Under the pieces are notes generated by a model. It was not told the origin of the DNA and made no database searches. It saw only the letters and a program-made list of their open reading frames with translations. This document shows positions 21,961 through 33,320 of a DNA stretch of 64,000 nucleotides, in pieces. The DNA lies in contig JBBPBK010000128.1 in NCBI GenBank assembly GCA_039720395.1, positions 124,001 through 188,000 on the forward strand. Direction: 5' to 3'. The DNA comes from Liquidambar formosana (Eukaryota > Streptophyta > Magnoliopsida > Saxifragales > Altingiaceae). Made by a program: the position numbers and the translations under genes. The number at the start of each line of letters is the position of its first letter. Within the stretch, counting starts at the first letter, position 1.

Positions 21961-22875
21961 TGCAGAATGCCTCACATTTCATGTAATGAATCTGGAAATT
22001 CTTACACAAAGCTGACGTTCTATAACTTTTTCCCTTCTTCTTCTTTTTTTTTTTTTTTTTTTTTTTTTTGGTCTAGCACTAGAAAAAATGTCAAAATACT
22101 GAGTAAGCAGACTTGAAGCTTTTCCATTTGGATAGCATTTATATGGCCAGTGATTCCATGGACAATTCATAAGATTGAGATCAAGTGAGAAGTGCCAGTG
22201 ACATATATAGGAATTAGGATGACAATATATAGGAAGCTTGTACCAACAAAAGCTTCTATGTTGTTTTTCAAGATTTCACATTCATCAAAAACTGAGGTTT
22301 TTTTTTGGTATCCTTGCTTAATCAGTCACCACTCACACGGTCTAATGGAAAATAAGAGACACAGTTATGCAAGAATTTGCATATTCAAAAACTCATGACC
22401 TTCAAAAGCTGATAGTTACTAATTCCTTATTGTATATAATCAGAGAAAGCTCAAAACTATTATATCCAGATGACAGGACAGTGCAGAAATAGTGTATCAC
22501 AAAATGAAAAAAGTTGAAAAAAAAAAATTATAATAATCTGAAGAAGACGACGAAGTGGAAGAAGAAGTGGAGATGGAAGAAGATATTTGTGTTCAAGCAA
22601 TTCAACATGAAATATCAAAAGAATCAGAAGAAGAGGCATAACAGACTCTCTGGTTCACTGGAGGTCATCAATGTCAACCTTCATAACCAAAACCTCATAT
22701 GGCTAAAACTTTGTTCAACCATAAGGTTTATTTTTATCTTTTTTGAAAAGTAAGACCTACTGACGTGGTTTGGATTTAAGAAGGAAAAGGAACTGACAAG
22801 TACATGAAACAAGAAAATGGCAAGGTTTGACTCATAACACAATTTAACATTGAATACATAAACCCAGTTAAACCT
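21961..22875 (+). repeat. Array unit 6, truncated hybrid unit
   Basis: The second-leader type sequence of unit 5 (about 21963, 'gcctcacatttcatgtaatg') passes straight into first-leader type sequence near 22140 ('gccagtgattccatggac'), skipping the spacer. The alpha relic starts at 22436 with a lost acceptor ('tgtat'). The inter-exon intron is missing: a beta relic (about 22538-22663, with in-frame TAA in 'gaggcataacag') follows within 30 bp. The unit ends around 22870 ('aacacaatttaacattg'). Confidence 0.75.
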
Positions 22876-22945
22876 TTTGAACCCCAAACTCTGTCTGCCT
22901 AATGTATCTAGTTATTTTTCTGGTGATTTTGGTTAAATATCTATA

Positions 22946-23144
22946 GGGTTTTCTTAATGTATGCCCTAAGGGCACATGTTAAGCTACAATTAATTAGCCA
23001 ATTATTGCATGGAAAATTGTAACAATGCATAGAGAATAGTGAAAGTTGCTTCGAAAAATGTGAAAATGCTTAGAAAACTGTGCAAACACAGGTTCGTTAA
23101 TCGCAACTTAACATGTGCCCTTAGGGAATACGTTAAGAAAACCC
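22946..23144. mobile_element. MITE with 9-bp target duplication (Mutator-like)
   Basis: Perfect 9-bp direct repeats ATATCTATA flank the element (22937-22945 and 23145-23153). Terminal inverted repeats of about 45 bp start GGGTTTTCTTAA and include CCCTAAGGGCACATGTTAA. Nine-base duplication fits the Mutator superfamily. 199 bp, no coding capacity. Confidence 0.88.
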
Positions 23145-23153
23145 ATATCTATA

Positions 23154-24440
23154 ATGTCATTTTAATTCATAACAATATTACTTTTCCCAAAATTTAGCTA
23201 ATTAGCTCTTTTTTTAACTGATAATCATTGTATCTAGAGCTTAATTTACACACTTACACCAGTACATAATTAATAGAATTGAAAAAACAGTCGGACTAAG
23301 AAACACAACAATATAATGCAAGGACAAAAGGAGCAAAAAATGCAGGAACCAAATATAAATAAGACTTCCATGGAGAAACAAGAGAGCAATGCTCTACCAA
23401 ATTTTGATCGATCAAAGAGAGAATTATTCAAAAGTTCCCCACACTTCTTTAGCACTCTTCCACACCACTTTCTCCTACAACATTAATCAACAAGTCCACT
23501 ATTTCATAATAGTCTAATTACACTTCAAAATAAAAACAAAATTTAGTACTAGCTAGTAGTTACTAAGCATAACTAATATTAGTACCCTGGTTAGTTTCGA
23601 TGTAATTGTGCAGAATTGTTACATATCACCATTTCTGTTTTCAATGTTTCTTATTGGTACCTGTATTTTATAACAGAGAATCATTTGAGCTCCGCAGCTT
23701 CCATGATCAAGCATTGCACAAAATCCAGGCTTCTAAACATCTCTCAGCTTGTCCTATTCTGCAGATGCGCTAGGTTATTCTGATATTCTTGGTGAAAGGG
23801 CAATAATTTCTATTCATGCATATTGCTACTTCTGAAAAAATGGTATTTCTAGTTTATATGGCTACGTATTTGTGCATTTATATAACCAAAGAAAAAAAAA
23901 GCACCTTTAGCAAATGTGATTTTTTTGTGTGTATTTGGTATTTGATCAACACTGATATTCAAAACCATTGATTTTTATTAAAATTTTGTGATAGTTTCTC
24001 TTAATTCTGTGCTTTCTTTCTTCTAATTCCTTGTGAAGTAGATACAGTTTATTCAGAAAACACCAAATGGTTCAAAAGGGATTTTTTTTGCCAAACACAT
24101 TCCATAAATCAAATTACAAATGTGAAGGGTGTTAGGTATTTTGGCATTATGTGAAGCGTAGATATATTTAGGCCTTATGTGGAGTTCAACTCCTCTACAG
24201 CATAGCATCTCCAGTTTTCCCTATGACAGCTCTCAGTGCGACACCTAGTTTTAAGTCAATCCAATGGCCTATGAATAATCACATACTCCACCCACATTTT
24301 GGAAATTGATTTCAAAGAAAACATGGAAGCAATAAAAGTTTATCAACTCAATATGATGGGGTTGTATGACATAGTTAACCACACTTAAAAAAAAAACGTT
24401 GGCAAACAGGCTAAAAAATAAAATCTATTTGATGGGGTAC
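23154..24440. other. AT-rich non-coding stretch
   Basis: No open frame with recognisable protein, no clear repeat ends. Contains short A/T runs only. Confidence 0.6.
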
Positions 24441-24470
24441 TGATGGGAGTGGTTTCCCATACACCAAACT

Positions 24471-24614
24471 TGAGAAGGATTCAAGGTCAAACTGTAAGAA
24501 TACTATGTCTAAAATTTGATGTAGAGAGTGAGTTATGAAGAGCAGGCGAGCTGTTTGGAAGAATGAAAGGAAAATATGATCCTAGAAACAAATGTAGCAC
24601 TAAAAGATTTAATT

Positions 24615-24653
<39 letters not shown>

Positions 24654-24925
24654 AGGATTCAAGGTCAAACTGTAAGAATACTATGTCTAAAATTTGATGT
24701 AGAGAGTGAGTTATGAAGAGGAGGCGAGCTGTTTGGAAGAATGAAAGGAAAATATGATCCTAGGAACAAATGTAGCACTAAAAGATTTAATTACAATATA
24801 TATTGTAATTACAATATATATTGTAATTAAATCTTTTAGTGCTACATTTGTTCCTAGGATCATATTTTCCTTTCATTCTTCCAAACAGCTCGCCTCCTCT
24901 TCATAACTCACTCTCTCTCTATATA
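24471..24925. repeat. Direct plus inverted duplication forming a large fold-back
   Basis: A block starting 'tgagaaggattcaagg' at 24471 is repeated at 24649 (178-bp period, separated by a (TA)n run at 24619-24649). The second copy is then followed by an inverted copy of its last ~105 bp (about 24810-24915), centred near 24805 in 'tacaatatatattgtaatt' repeats. The inverted arms appear almost identical, so a transcript or single strand would form a long hairpin. Confidence 0.85.
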
Positions 24926-24930
24926 TATAT

Positions 24931-25318
24931 ATGGGGAGGTATCCGTTTACACCCAATGTAAAACTTTTCAGTCTTACACCCCTCAATAACTTTTTGTGGG
25001 ATCGATATCTAACAAAACCAACGTTGGATTGGATACTGCTCTCATGGAGATCATGCACACCAAATTTCACATTGGTTGGAGATTAGGAACTATTCCATCG
25101 ATAAAGTGGCCTAAATTATAGTTTTATTTGCAAAAAGAAAAGTGAATTTATAGATGAGATGCTTATGAGTATCTGATCAGTGTAAAATTTTGTGTGCATG
25201 ATCTCCATGAGAGCAATATCTAATCCAACAGTTGGTTTTGTTAAATATTGATCCTACAAAAAGTTATTGAGGGCTGTAAGACTAAAAAGTTTTACACCGG
25301 GTAAACGGATCCCCCCAC
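24931..25318. mobile_element. MITE with about 140-bp inverted repeats in a TA run
   Basis: The left arm starts GGGGAGGTATCCGTTTACAC and the right arm, read inward, GGGGGGATCCGTTTACCC; they match for roughly 140 bp, including a CTCATGGAGATCATGCACAC block. Both sides are (TA)n, so the target duplication is probably TA, as in Tc1/mariner-type (Stowaway-like) elements, but cannot be proven here. Confidence 0.75.
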
Positions 25319-26038
25319 TATATATATATATATATATATATATACGATTATATAAAAGAGAGTGTGCCAAGTGGCACATCTCTCAATCTTTTCCTCTCAT
25401 ATATTAAGAGCTTACCACGTGGCACATTCCTCAAAAAAATTCAAAGGAAAAAATAAATAAGGTAAGAGATTAGAAAATCAAACAAGGGAAGAAAATCAAA
25501 GGCATTATAATTACCAAGCCTAAATTAAATAAGGTAAGAAAATTGAAGGAAAAAATAAATAATTAAGATAAGAGAAATATTTTTTTATTTTTATATTTTC
25601 TTTACATGAAAATAGATTAATAGTTGACTTGATGCGGTCGATAAGTTGATTTTCAATTTTTGTAAGTGGAATGGACAAATCAGTTCATAGATGATTCTAA
25701 GATTAACCTAAATTGGTTTACCCATATCAAGTGGTTAGATTATATATATACACACACAGAATGTTCAAGTTCAGGATCCTGGACTAAAAAATTATCTGAG
25801 CTTCTATTTCCAACAACCAAATCAAAATCATTTAAGCCACTTTTTTTCCAAATGAGGAGTATCCTAAGCCTTTGGCCAAGACTAATCTCCGTGATACACA
25901 AACCACCCGCAAGAAAACCGGAGCTCGGGACTTTCAATTCTTGACTTGGGGTGCTCTGCCATGTGCACTACCCTCGCGGGTTAAATGACATGGATTTCAA
26001 TCCAATGGTGGCAAAAAGCAGCCCGAAAATTCTTCACG
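25319..26038. other. AT-rich non-coding stretch
   Basis: A (TA)n run at 25319-25345, then A/T-rich sequence. Open frames at 25666-25944 resemble no protein I know. Confidence 0.55.
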
Positions 26039-26046
26039 TTGAGGAT

Positions 26047-26749
26047 CAGGGGTGGATGCACTACAGTGCATCTGTGCGCACATGCAACCACTCAAATTTT
26101 TTTTTTTTAAAAATTTTGATAAGTAATTTTATTTACATTTACTTAAGTGCTTTAGCCCCCATTGAGAAAAAAATGTTAATTTTGATTAAATTTTGTTTAA
26201 TTTTGGTTAACTTTACTAATGTACACCACTTTTGTAGATTATATAAAGTTGGATTTAATTTGCGAATTAGTTCTTATGTGCAACCATTGAGAAGGACTTT
26301 CTCCCACATTGAGCATAGTGTGTTAGGGTTGGTATATATGTAAGATTCTGCATCTCTAAAAGTCGCATAGGTTTTTGGATTATGGCATGTTTGTTAGTCT
26401 TATGTCTTACTTCATCATTTCTATCCACTCATGTCAATGTGTGGTCATGTGACTTTCTCTCTTTTCCCATCTTGCTGAGACCTTGTCCCACATAAGGTCG
26501 ATCGGGATGGAAGTATTAAGAGTAGTATATATGGTTTCGCATTTTTAAATGTCACCTACACATTTTAAAGTATGGCATGCTTATTGTTTTGTCCTTTCAC
26601 CACTTCTAGTTAGTCATGCCGATGTGTGGTCCTACCTTTCCCTCTTTCCTATTTAACTCTTAGAAGCCAATATATATATATATATTTATATATTAAAAAA
26701 AAAAATTAAAAAGTGCAACCACTAAGAAAAATTTCTAGGTCCGGCCCTG
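26047..26749. mobile_element. Non-autonomous hAT element
   Basis: Ends are CAGGGGTGGATGCA and, inward from the right, CAGGGCCGGACCTAGAAAT. Flanks are TTGAGGAT (26039-26046) and TCGAGGAT (26750-26757), an 8-bp duplication with one mismatch. Both termini also carry a 'gcaaccact' motif. CAGGG ends and 8-bp duplications fit the hAT (Tip100-like) group. No transposase seen. Confidence 0.78.
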
Positions 26750-26757
26750 TCGAGGAT

Positions 26758-27353
26758 CTTGGACCTAAACAGGACCGCATATGTATATGGATATAAGATG
26801 ATGGATGGAACCAAGGGGATTCCACGAAAACCCTACATATTGCTGACAATCTCTCTGAAAACGAATGAAATATTTGTAATTTTAAGATCTAGAAATCACA
26901 TGAGATTTTTCTAAGAAGTGATAACAGCAAAAATTAGATTTATTCAAGAAATCTAGCAAAGAACTTAAATTACCAAAAACTATACAGAGTTGTAGGCATT
27001 TGGTGGTGGGGTCGCCTTGGCCACCTTCTCCCCAAATTCTTCTCAGTGCTTTCCTGTTATTGAGGCCAAGGAGATTACTCTCTTGACCAAGTTCTCGTAA
27101 ACCTGAACTTTGATATGGCCATTCCTCAGATGAAGGGTAGCGTTTCTCTTCTTTAGGGGAAGTGATGAAGCAGTTGCCACCGCAGCGGATTGAGTCATCT
27201 GTGAAGAAGCATAGGACGAGCAGAGGAGGAATTTAGAGTCTAGTACTCTAATGTATCTAGGAGTCAAAAGAGAAGTGTCACATTTTCTTACCATGGAGGA
27301 AGAAAAAGAAAGACAAAAAATGCTACAAGGTATTTTTCTCCATTCTTTCATTG
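26758..27353. other. Non-coding stretch with one unrecognised minus-strand frame
   Basis: A minus-strand frame of 102 codons (27351 to 27043) includes SSLPLKKRNATLHLRNGHIK. I do not recognise it. It has no clear promoter or splice context. It could be a gene relic or chance. Confidence 0.2.
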
Positions 27354-27496
27354 GGGAATTTTAGATTGGTCGGCCTACTGCAAAATAATTACAACTAAAG
27401 TCATTATTCGTTAAATTAGTGTTTATTTACAAGAAAATTAGTGACATTGGTACTTAACTGTAATTGTTTTCTATAGCCTGATCAATCTAAAATTCC
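27354..27496. repeat. Short inverted-repeat element (MITE-like)
   Basis: The left end GGGAATTTTAGATTGGTC matches the right end read inward, GGGAATTTTAGATTGATC, and the arms continue imperfectly (for example 'aattacaactaaag' / 'aattacagttaag'). No target duplication is clear. Confidence 0.6.
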
Positions 27497-27792
27497 CTCT
27501 ACAAAAGTGGGTTTTGTTCTGTTGAATTGGGATTCAAGCCGGGGTTTTTCCAATAGAGATTTTTTCTGGGTGACGTTTTTGCCCCAGCCCAAAACTCAAT
27601 TTTTTTCTTTTCTATTTTTCCAATAGAGAGTTGGAAGCCTTTTCTGTTTTTTTTTTTTTTTTTAAATTGTAAAACTTTGGAAAGTTGGCCCTTTCGCGGT
27701 ATTAATTCCCTTGTCGTACAACAACCACAAGAAGAGAAAACCTCCCGTACTCGCTCTTTCTTGATATATTACCGGGAATACTCTTCTTCCAA

Positions 27793-27880
27793 ATGAAAGT
27801 TCTGTATTGGAACATCAAAGGCATTGGTAATTATAGAGTCCAAATTTGGTTGTATTGGCTTTTCCGTTTTCAAAAATAGT
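27793..27880 (+). pseudogene. LINE endonuclease start fragment
   Basis: Encodes MKVLYWNIKGIGNYRVQIWL, matching the opening of plant LINE ORF2 endonucleases (a WNIRGIGN-type motif). Only about 30 codons can be followed before stops, so this is a short relic. Confidence 0.5.
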
Positions 27881-29510
27881 CAAGCTGTTAGAGTTTAGGA
27901 AAGTTGAATCCATTCCAAAGTTGGAGTTCAACTTATCAACATAGAAGCACAAGTTGATTCTATTGAAGAATTTCGTTGAAGCTTTGACTTGAATGCTTTT
28001 GGGATGGCATGGAGCATTAGATTCCTTGCATATTCATATTTAGCATTCCTACGTATTTAGGTTTTCATTAGAAACTTTGCTCTTGATCATTAGGTTGCTT
28101 TTAGTTTTCATTATTTCATTATTTCATAAATCGGAGGAAGTCCTTCTAATCATTGGAAGTGTTTTTCGCATATAATTCATCATTCTAGCTTCTGTGGTTC
28201 ATGGTAGGTATCATTGGAAATGATAGTAGGAAAAAGAGCATTGTAAGAAGCCAAAATAGCTCTTTGACATCAATCGTACCTATGATCAGGAAAACTATAA
28301 CTACGATTGGGAGTAGTTTTGCATAATAACATTCTACCTTCAATCGTACCTACAATCAGACCAACTGTACTTAATGTGAGCTTGACGTCCTAAACTATGC
28401 GGATCAGGAGTATACTAACTAACCAACAAGGGCCAGCGTGGAGAGGAGTCGCCACCCGATTATGGTTTCGAAAACTAATTGACCCTGCAAGGTCTAACTT
28501 ATCATAATCAGAGATTTCAACCTTGATTTAGAGTTAGGGTGTAATATTGGGAATGTGTTAGGCACCCAACAATGCTGAGTTGGAAATCGTCTCCCACACA
28601 TATTTATTGGCTATAATTAAATTGGTACTCAAAATAGGTTCAACCCTAAAACATGCAACAATATATGGTAACATGCATAATATAGAATATCATCAAAGAA
28701 AGAAATAAACAAATAAAAGGGAATAATTAATTAGCAAATAAAACAAATAAAGGAAACATTAATTACAATGACAAACAGAAAAAAAGAACACATAAATTAG
28801 GAAATATGCTATTATAAAAATTAAAAAAAACCTAGAAACTAATTAAAAGAAAATAAGCAATCATGGAAAAGTCTACTACAAAAGAAATAAGTAAATATAG
28901 AAACACAAATAAGAAGAAAACACTTAAACACATGGAAACATATCATTATGGAAATAAATAAAAGGAAACATCCTGGAAAACCTAAAAATAAATAAGAGTA
29001 GTGATATTGCCACAACAGAAAACACTGCTTCCACAACAGTAAAAAAAATTAAACACTAAATAGACCATTTTGCCCCTAAAACAACAATCAAAACCATGTG
29101 CCCCTACGATCAAACTCTCTCTTCTCTATGCCGGTGGGTGGATCTTATGTAGCCGACCCCATCGTTGCCAAATGCTCTATGAAAACCCAAACCCCAACAT
29201 TAAGCACGGTGAGGAAGAATGGGGCTTTGGGGTTTTTAAAATTTTCTTTATTTTTTGCCTCTGCTAGGTTTTCAGCCAAAGATTTGGTCTACCAATGGAA
29301 CCCTCTCTCACCTAGATCTTCCTACAAATCGACGATGGGAAATTTGAGATGGAGCAACACACAGAAGTGCATGGTCCAGATCTGAGAACAACACGCCGCC
29401 TTCCAAATCGTTGCGTTCTATGGTCTTTATTCCCACTCATTTCGTTGCCAAGATCGTGCCCTTCGCCTTGTTCCTTTTTAGCCCCAGTATATATATATAT
29501 ATATATAGGT
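27881..29510. other. Non-coding repeat-like DNA
   Basis: Contains a GC-richer block at 28380-28620 ('gagtcgccacccgattatgg', 'gtgttaggcacccaacaa') that reads like retrotransposon leader or LTR sequence, then A-rich DNA to 29050. Frames at 29098-29385 and 29070-29267 show no family features. (TA)n near 29489-29507. Confidence 0.4.
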
Positions 29511-29672
29511 GATCCCATCAGCACGTACTGATATAAGTTACATCAGTATTATGCATTGGGGGTTGTACCCCTTGCATTGATTCAATGCACCTCACATCCC
29601 ACTAATGCACAAGGTACAACTCCTAATGCAGGTTTTAATATAAGTTATATCAGCACGTGCTTACCTGATCAT
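29511..29672. mobile_element. MITE with 'atcagcacgt' inverted ends
   Basis: The left end (TGATCCCATCAGCACGTACT) and the right end read inward (TGATCAGGTAAGCACGTGCT) are inverted copies, followed in each arm by 'gatataa(g/c)tta'. A related half-element begins at about 29704 ('atcctatcagcacgtgctga'). It lies in (TA)n, so the duplication is unclear. Confidence 0.6.
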
Positions 29673-30165
29673 CATCCTATATTTTATATATATATATACA
29701 GAAATGATCCTATCAGCACGTGCTGATATAGTTTATATCAGCACGGCTACAAAGTTACAATTGCTGATTACAAACCTACAATTTACTGATTACAAACTTA
29801 CAATTGATTGAATTGATTGACTACAAATGGACAATTATCGATCTGTGGGCGATTGTAGTCAGTCAATTATAGGTTTGTAGTCAGTGAAATGGGATGTTTG
29901 AAAAATTATCGACTCCACCTCCTTTGAAAAATTTCTTGGAGCTTTGCATCTACGGAGGAGGAGAAAGGTTTGTATACGTAAATCGCCTCTCATGTTGATC
30001 CCTGGTGAAGGTTAAGGTCATTGGCCTAGAGAAACAAGGAAAATTATTTGACTCTTGTTGTCGAAGGGGCAAAATGATCCATTTAGTGAGTAATTTTTTT
30101 ACTATTGTGGAAGCAATGTTTTCTACTATGACAATATCGTCACCCAAAAACAAAAAGAGCGACTA

Positions 30166-30400
30166 AGGGGTTGTTTGGCAAATCTAAAAAATTGGTCAGT
30201 TGAGAATAAGTCTAGTCAGTTTTGATTTCACACTATTTGGTAAATCTCTTTTTATTGCTAATCAGTTTAGCTTTGTTCTAAAAACAAAGCATAAACATAG
30301 TTTTTTTAAACCAACTGTGACTTGATTTATTTAAAAACTAGAAAACAATTATAGACCAGACCCAGTCTAATCTAGTTTTTGAAATTCCCAAGCACGCCCT
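30166..30400. mobile_element. hAT-like MITE, copy A
   Basis: Starts about AGGGGTTGTTTGGCAAAT and ends AAATTCCCAAGCACGCCCT; read inward the right end is AGGGCGTGCTTGGGAATTT. The same internal motifs ('ttttgatttcaca.tatttgg', 'gaccagacccagtctaatc') occur in copy B at about 36232-37020. No target duplication recognised. Confidence 0.55.
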
Positions 30401-30960
30401 AAAAAAGATGGAAATAAACTACTATAGAAACAAATTATATAGAAAAGTTTACATATCACAGAACCAAATATAACAAAGAACTAAATAAAAGGAAATACTC
30501 ATGAAAAGAATATTTACAAACTTACCTAGTATGCGTACGCATCCATGTAGGTGCATACACACGCCTTTGATGTAGCCTGTCTAAACAGATAAGTTAAAGA
30601 AAATAAAATAAAATATAACAAATAAATAAAAAGAGACAAACCCTAAATCACATAATCATGTAAAAATAAAATAAGATAAAATAAATAAAAAGATTAAGAG
30701 AAGACAACCTATTAAACTAATAAACAAACGAAAGACAACAAACAACATAAATATAAATTAATAAGAATTGAGCTAACTAAAATTACGACGAATTGAAATA
30801 CGAACCTAGCAAGCAGAGAATCAAATATTATGTCGAAATATCAAATCTAATCTCACTAGCATATATAATTATGCGAAGAAGATATTAACTACTAAATAAA
30901 TAAAATTCTAAACTAAAATATAATCATACTTCAATGCAACTCTAAATCTACATATGTTGT
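30401..30960. other. A-rich non-coding stretch
   Basis: Long A-rich sequence with many stops on both strands; no feature recognised. Confidence 0.6.
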
Positions 30961-31105
30961 GGTATGTGGAGTTTAATGATATTGGTCAGCAGCATTGATG
31001 GGGGGTTTTGGGCGCGGAGCCTTCCCAGAGGGGTACAATACAACTTTTGTATTTTTATGGAAAGGTATTTTAGGTATTTTCCCATAGTTCTATGTTAACC
31101 CTAAT

Positions 31106-33133
31106 TGTAACACCCGTGATTTGAAAGTAAGGTATTAAGGGTTTAAGCTGCTGAAATTTGGCTAAGTGTGGGGAAAAAGTGAATTTTCGTAAATCTTTGT
31201 TTTTAAAGATAATTTTTTGCGGTAATAGAAGTTTATAATATTATAAGACTTCTGTGATTTTATGGGATTTTATTAGCATGTTTGGATTGGGTTCTTCACA
31301 TGTTTGTTTTAGGAAAATCTGTCGGGAGACAGATTTTGTACTAAAACTTGGAAATGAGATTTTGATATACTTGGAATTTGATTTTTCTGATATTTTATTT
31401 GGATTCAAATGGGGGGTTATTTGCTTATTTTCATTAAATACCTTAAAGTAAAAGGATAATATAAGAATGAAGAAGATTACTTAAATGTTTTGGATGAAAA
31501 TAAGGCTGAGGTCTGTACTGATGGAGAGTGGCCTGACTAACTGTCTGTTTTCTGCTGTCTGTATATTTCAGACGGCTGAAACATGTTTCAGCCGTCTGAA
31601 AGACAATTTTCAGCCGGCTGAAAGTTCATGTCAGCCGACTGAAAATTTCAGAGAGCATTGTTTTGTGTTGGGCATTTTCAGCCGGCTGAAAATACTTGTC
31701 AGCCGTTTGAAAGTGTCGGCAGACAGTTTTAAAAAACAAAAAAACTTGTTTGACGATTTTACCCCCACTTTCCATTATTAAACCCATTCCTAATGGGTTT
31801 CTTACCCATTTTCGGTAGAAAAGGAAAGAGAGGAGAGAGAGAGAGAGAAAGAGGAGCTCGACGGTGAGGAGCGTGACTACGGGAGCTCGGGTCCGACCCC
31901 ACAACGTATGGATCTTGTGATTTCCACCCTGATCTACACGTGTACACCCTTAGATTCACGTTTCTAGCTACCATTTGTGAGGTAGGTGCATTTTTTATGG
32001 TTGTAAACCATTGTATGCATGATTTGTTATATTATTATGGGGTTTTTAGCATGTTTACATGATATGATACATGTTTACATGGGATTGGGGTTTGAGTTTC
32101 TTAATAATTCATATATTTGAGAAATTAGGGTTTTGTTTATGCCCTATTTAGTTATATTGGTATTGTTTTGCATACCCTCACATGATTTGGAATACAATGG
32201 TTTGATTTTGAAAACCTATTTGTTAAATCCTTGTAATGGACTATTTAAGGGTAACTTTTATATAAGTGTTGGAAATCCATTTTCTTTCTAAAATTATAAA
32301 TAAAAATGGATGTGATGATAAGGGGTACTTTCCGGTCTTAATGACCGTAGTGTTCCCGAAATGAGGTTACTTTCTGGATCCATGTAGGATCCATAGTGTT
32401 TCCTCAAGATGAGGTTACTTTCTGGACCCATATAGGGATCCATAGTGTTTCCTCTCATTCCCGCGCGCGAGGGCCCTGCATGACCTGGGGAGGATTATTC
32501 AGTTTAAAAGACTGATGATGTTATGAACTGCTAGATATGGCGGATTTATGTTATGAATGACTTTCATGTTCTCCTGTACTTGTTTTAAAATTGTGATATG
32601 CAACCCCTTATTACCTCATTTTATTTAATTGTACATAATGGTTTTAAAACTTTGATATACAATCTTGAAAAATGTATCCTACTGAGTTTATACTCACGCC
32701 TATTTTCAAAACCTTTTGCAGACTTTGAGCAAAGTAAGGATGACTCTTATGAGGAGGCATCACATCGGACTTAGAATATGCATTGCATTATGGGTGTTGT
32801 GCAGATGTATTTTACAATTTTATAGCTTGTATATTATTTAGACAGACTTATTGTATTATACACTGCTTGTATTTGACAATAGAACTATGTGAGAACTAGT
32901 ATGCCAGCTTAATTTAATTACCTGTTGTGGATGGTTGAATGATTTTGATTTTAAATTGAACAGGTTTAAACTGTCGAGAACTTGGTATGTCCTATTTTCA
33001 GACAGGACCATGCCGGATTTTCTAAAAATATTTTATAAAGCTAAAATTTTTTTTATTATAAACCATCCTTGAACTACATTTTATTTATTCTTCTTTCTAT
33101 TGACACGTCATAGCCTATTTTTGGGTCGTGACA
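31106..33133. mobile_element. Solo LTR (2.03 kb) with 5-bp target duplication
   Basis: Begins TGTAACACCC and ends GGTCGTGACA, the TG...CA rule for LTRs. The perfect 5-bp repeat CTAAT flanks it (31101-31105 and 33134-33138). No internal retrotransposon domain is present, so it is a solo LTR, made by recombination between two LTRs of a complete element. Length and termini suggest a gypsy-type element. It contains repeated 'ggttactttctgga' and 'gatccatagtgtttcct' blocks at 32365-32455 and the palindromic 'cagccggctg' cluster at 31565-31730. Confidence 0.85.
31565..31730. repeat. Cluster of 'TCAGCCGGCTGAAA' palindromes
   Basis: At least six related copies of a palindromic 10-14-mer ('cagacggctgaaa', 'cagccgtctgaaa', 'cagccggctgaaa', 'cagccgactgaaa', 'cagccggctgaaa', 'cagccgtttgaaa') in 170 bp of the solo LTR. 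Could be protein-binding sites of the LTR promoter or a hairpin region. Confidence 0.8.
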
Positions 33134-33320
33134 CTAATTACTACGGGTGTTATATATAAAGGGGGCTGGTCGTCAAAAGGCTTTGTATCTTGTATTCTCT
33201 TTTTCGCCCCAGAGCATAGTGGAATTGTGTGTGTGCCATGGACGTATCTCATTTAGAGGGAACCACGTAAATTTTTGTGTTATTGCTTCTTTAATTCTTT
33301 CTTTCTTTTCATGTTAATCG

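Larger units (their letters stand above)
30985..33320 (+). mobile_element. Probable older retrotransposon LTR, split by a solo LTR
   Basis: Joining the flanks of the solo LTR at 31106-33133 gives a stretch with 'gggtgttatatataaaggggg' (TATA-like, 33145-33165) and, downstream, 'ggaaccacgtaaatttttgtg' (33260). The latter resembles the transcribed end of plant copia LTRs. No coding region is attached, so the class is inferred. Confidence 0.4.

Noticed and set aside
5331..22875. Array considered as a CRISPR-like or satellite repeat
   Set aside because: Units are over 2 kb, plant-type, diverged, and contain frame-conserving splice-flanked blocks; there are no short regular repeats with spacers.
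29098..29385. 95-codon plus frame
   Set aside because: No domain, no signal, no splice or repeat support; overlapping frames are equally open.
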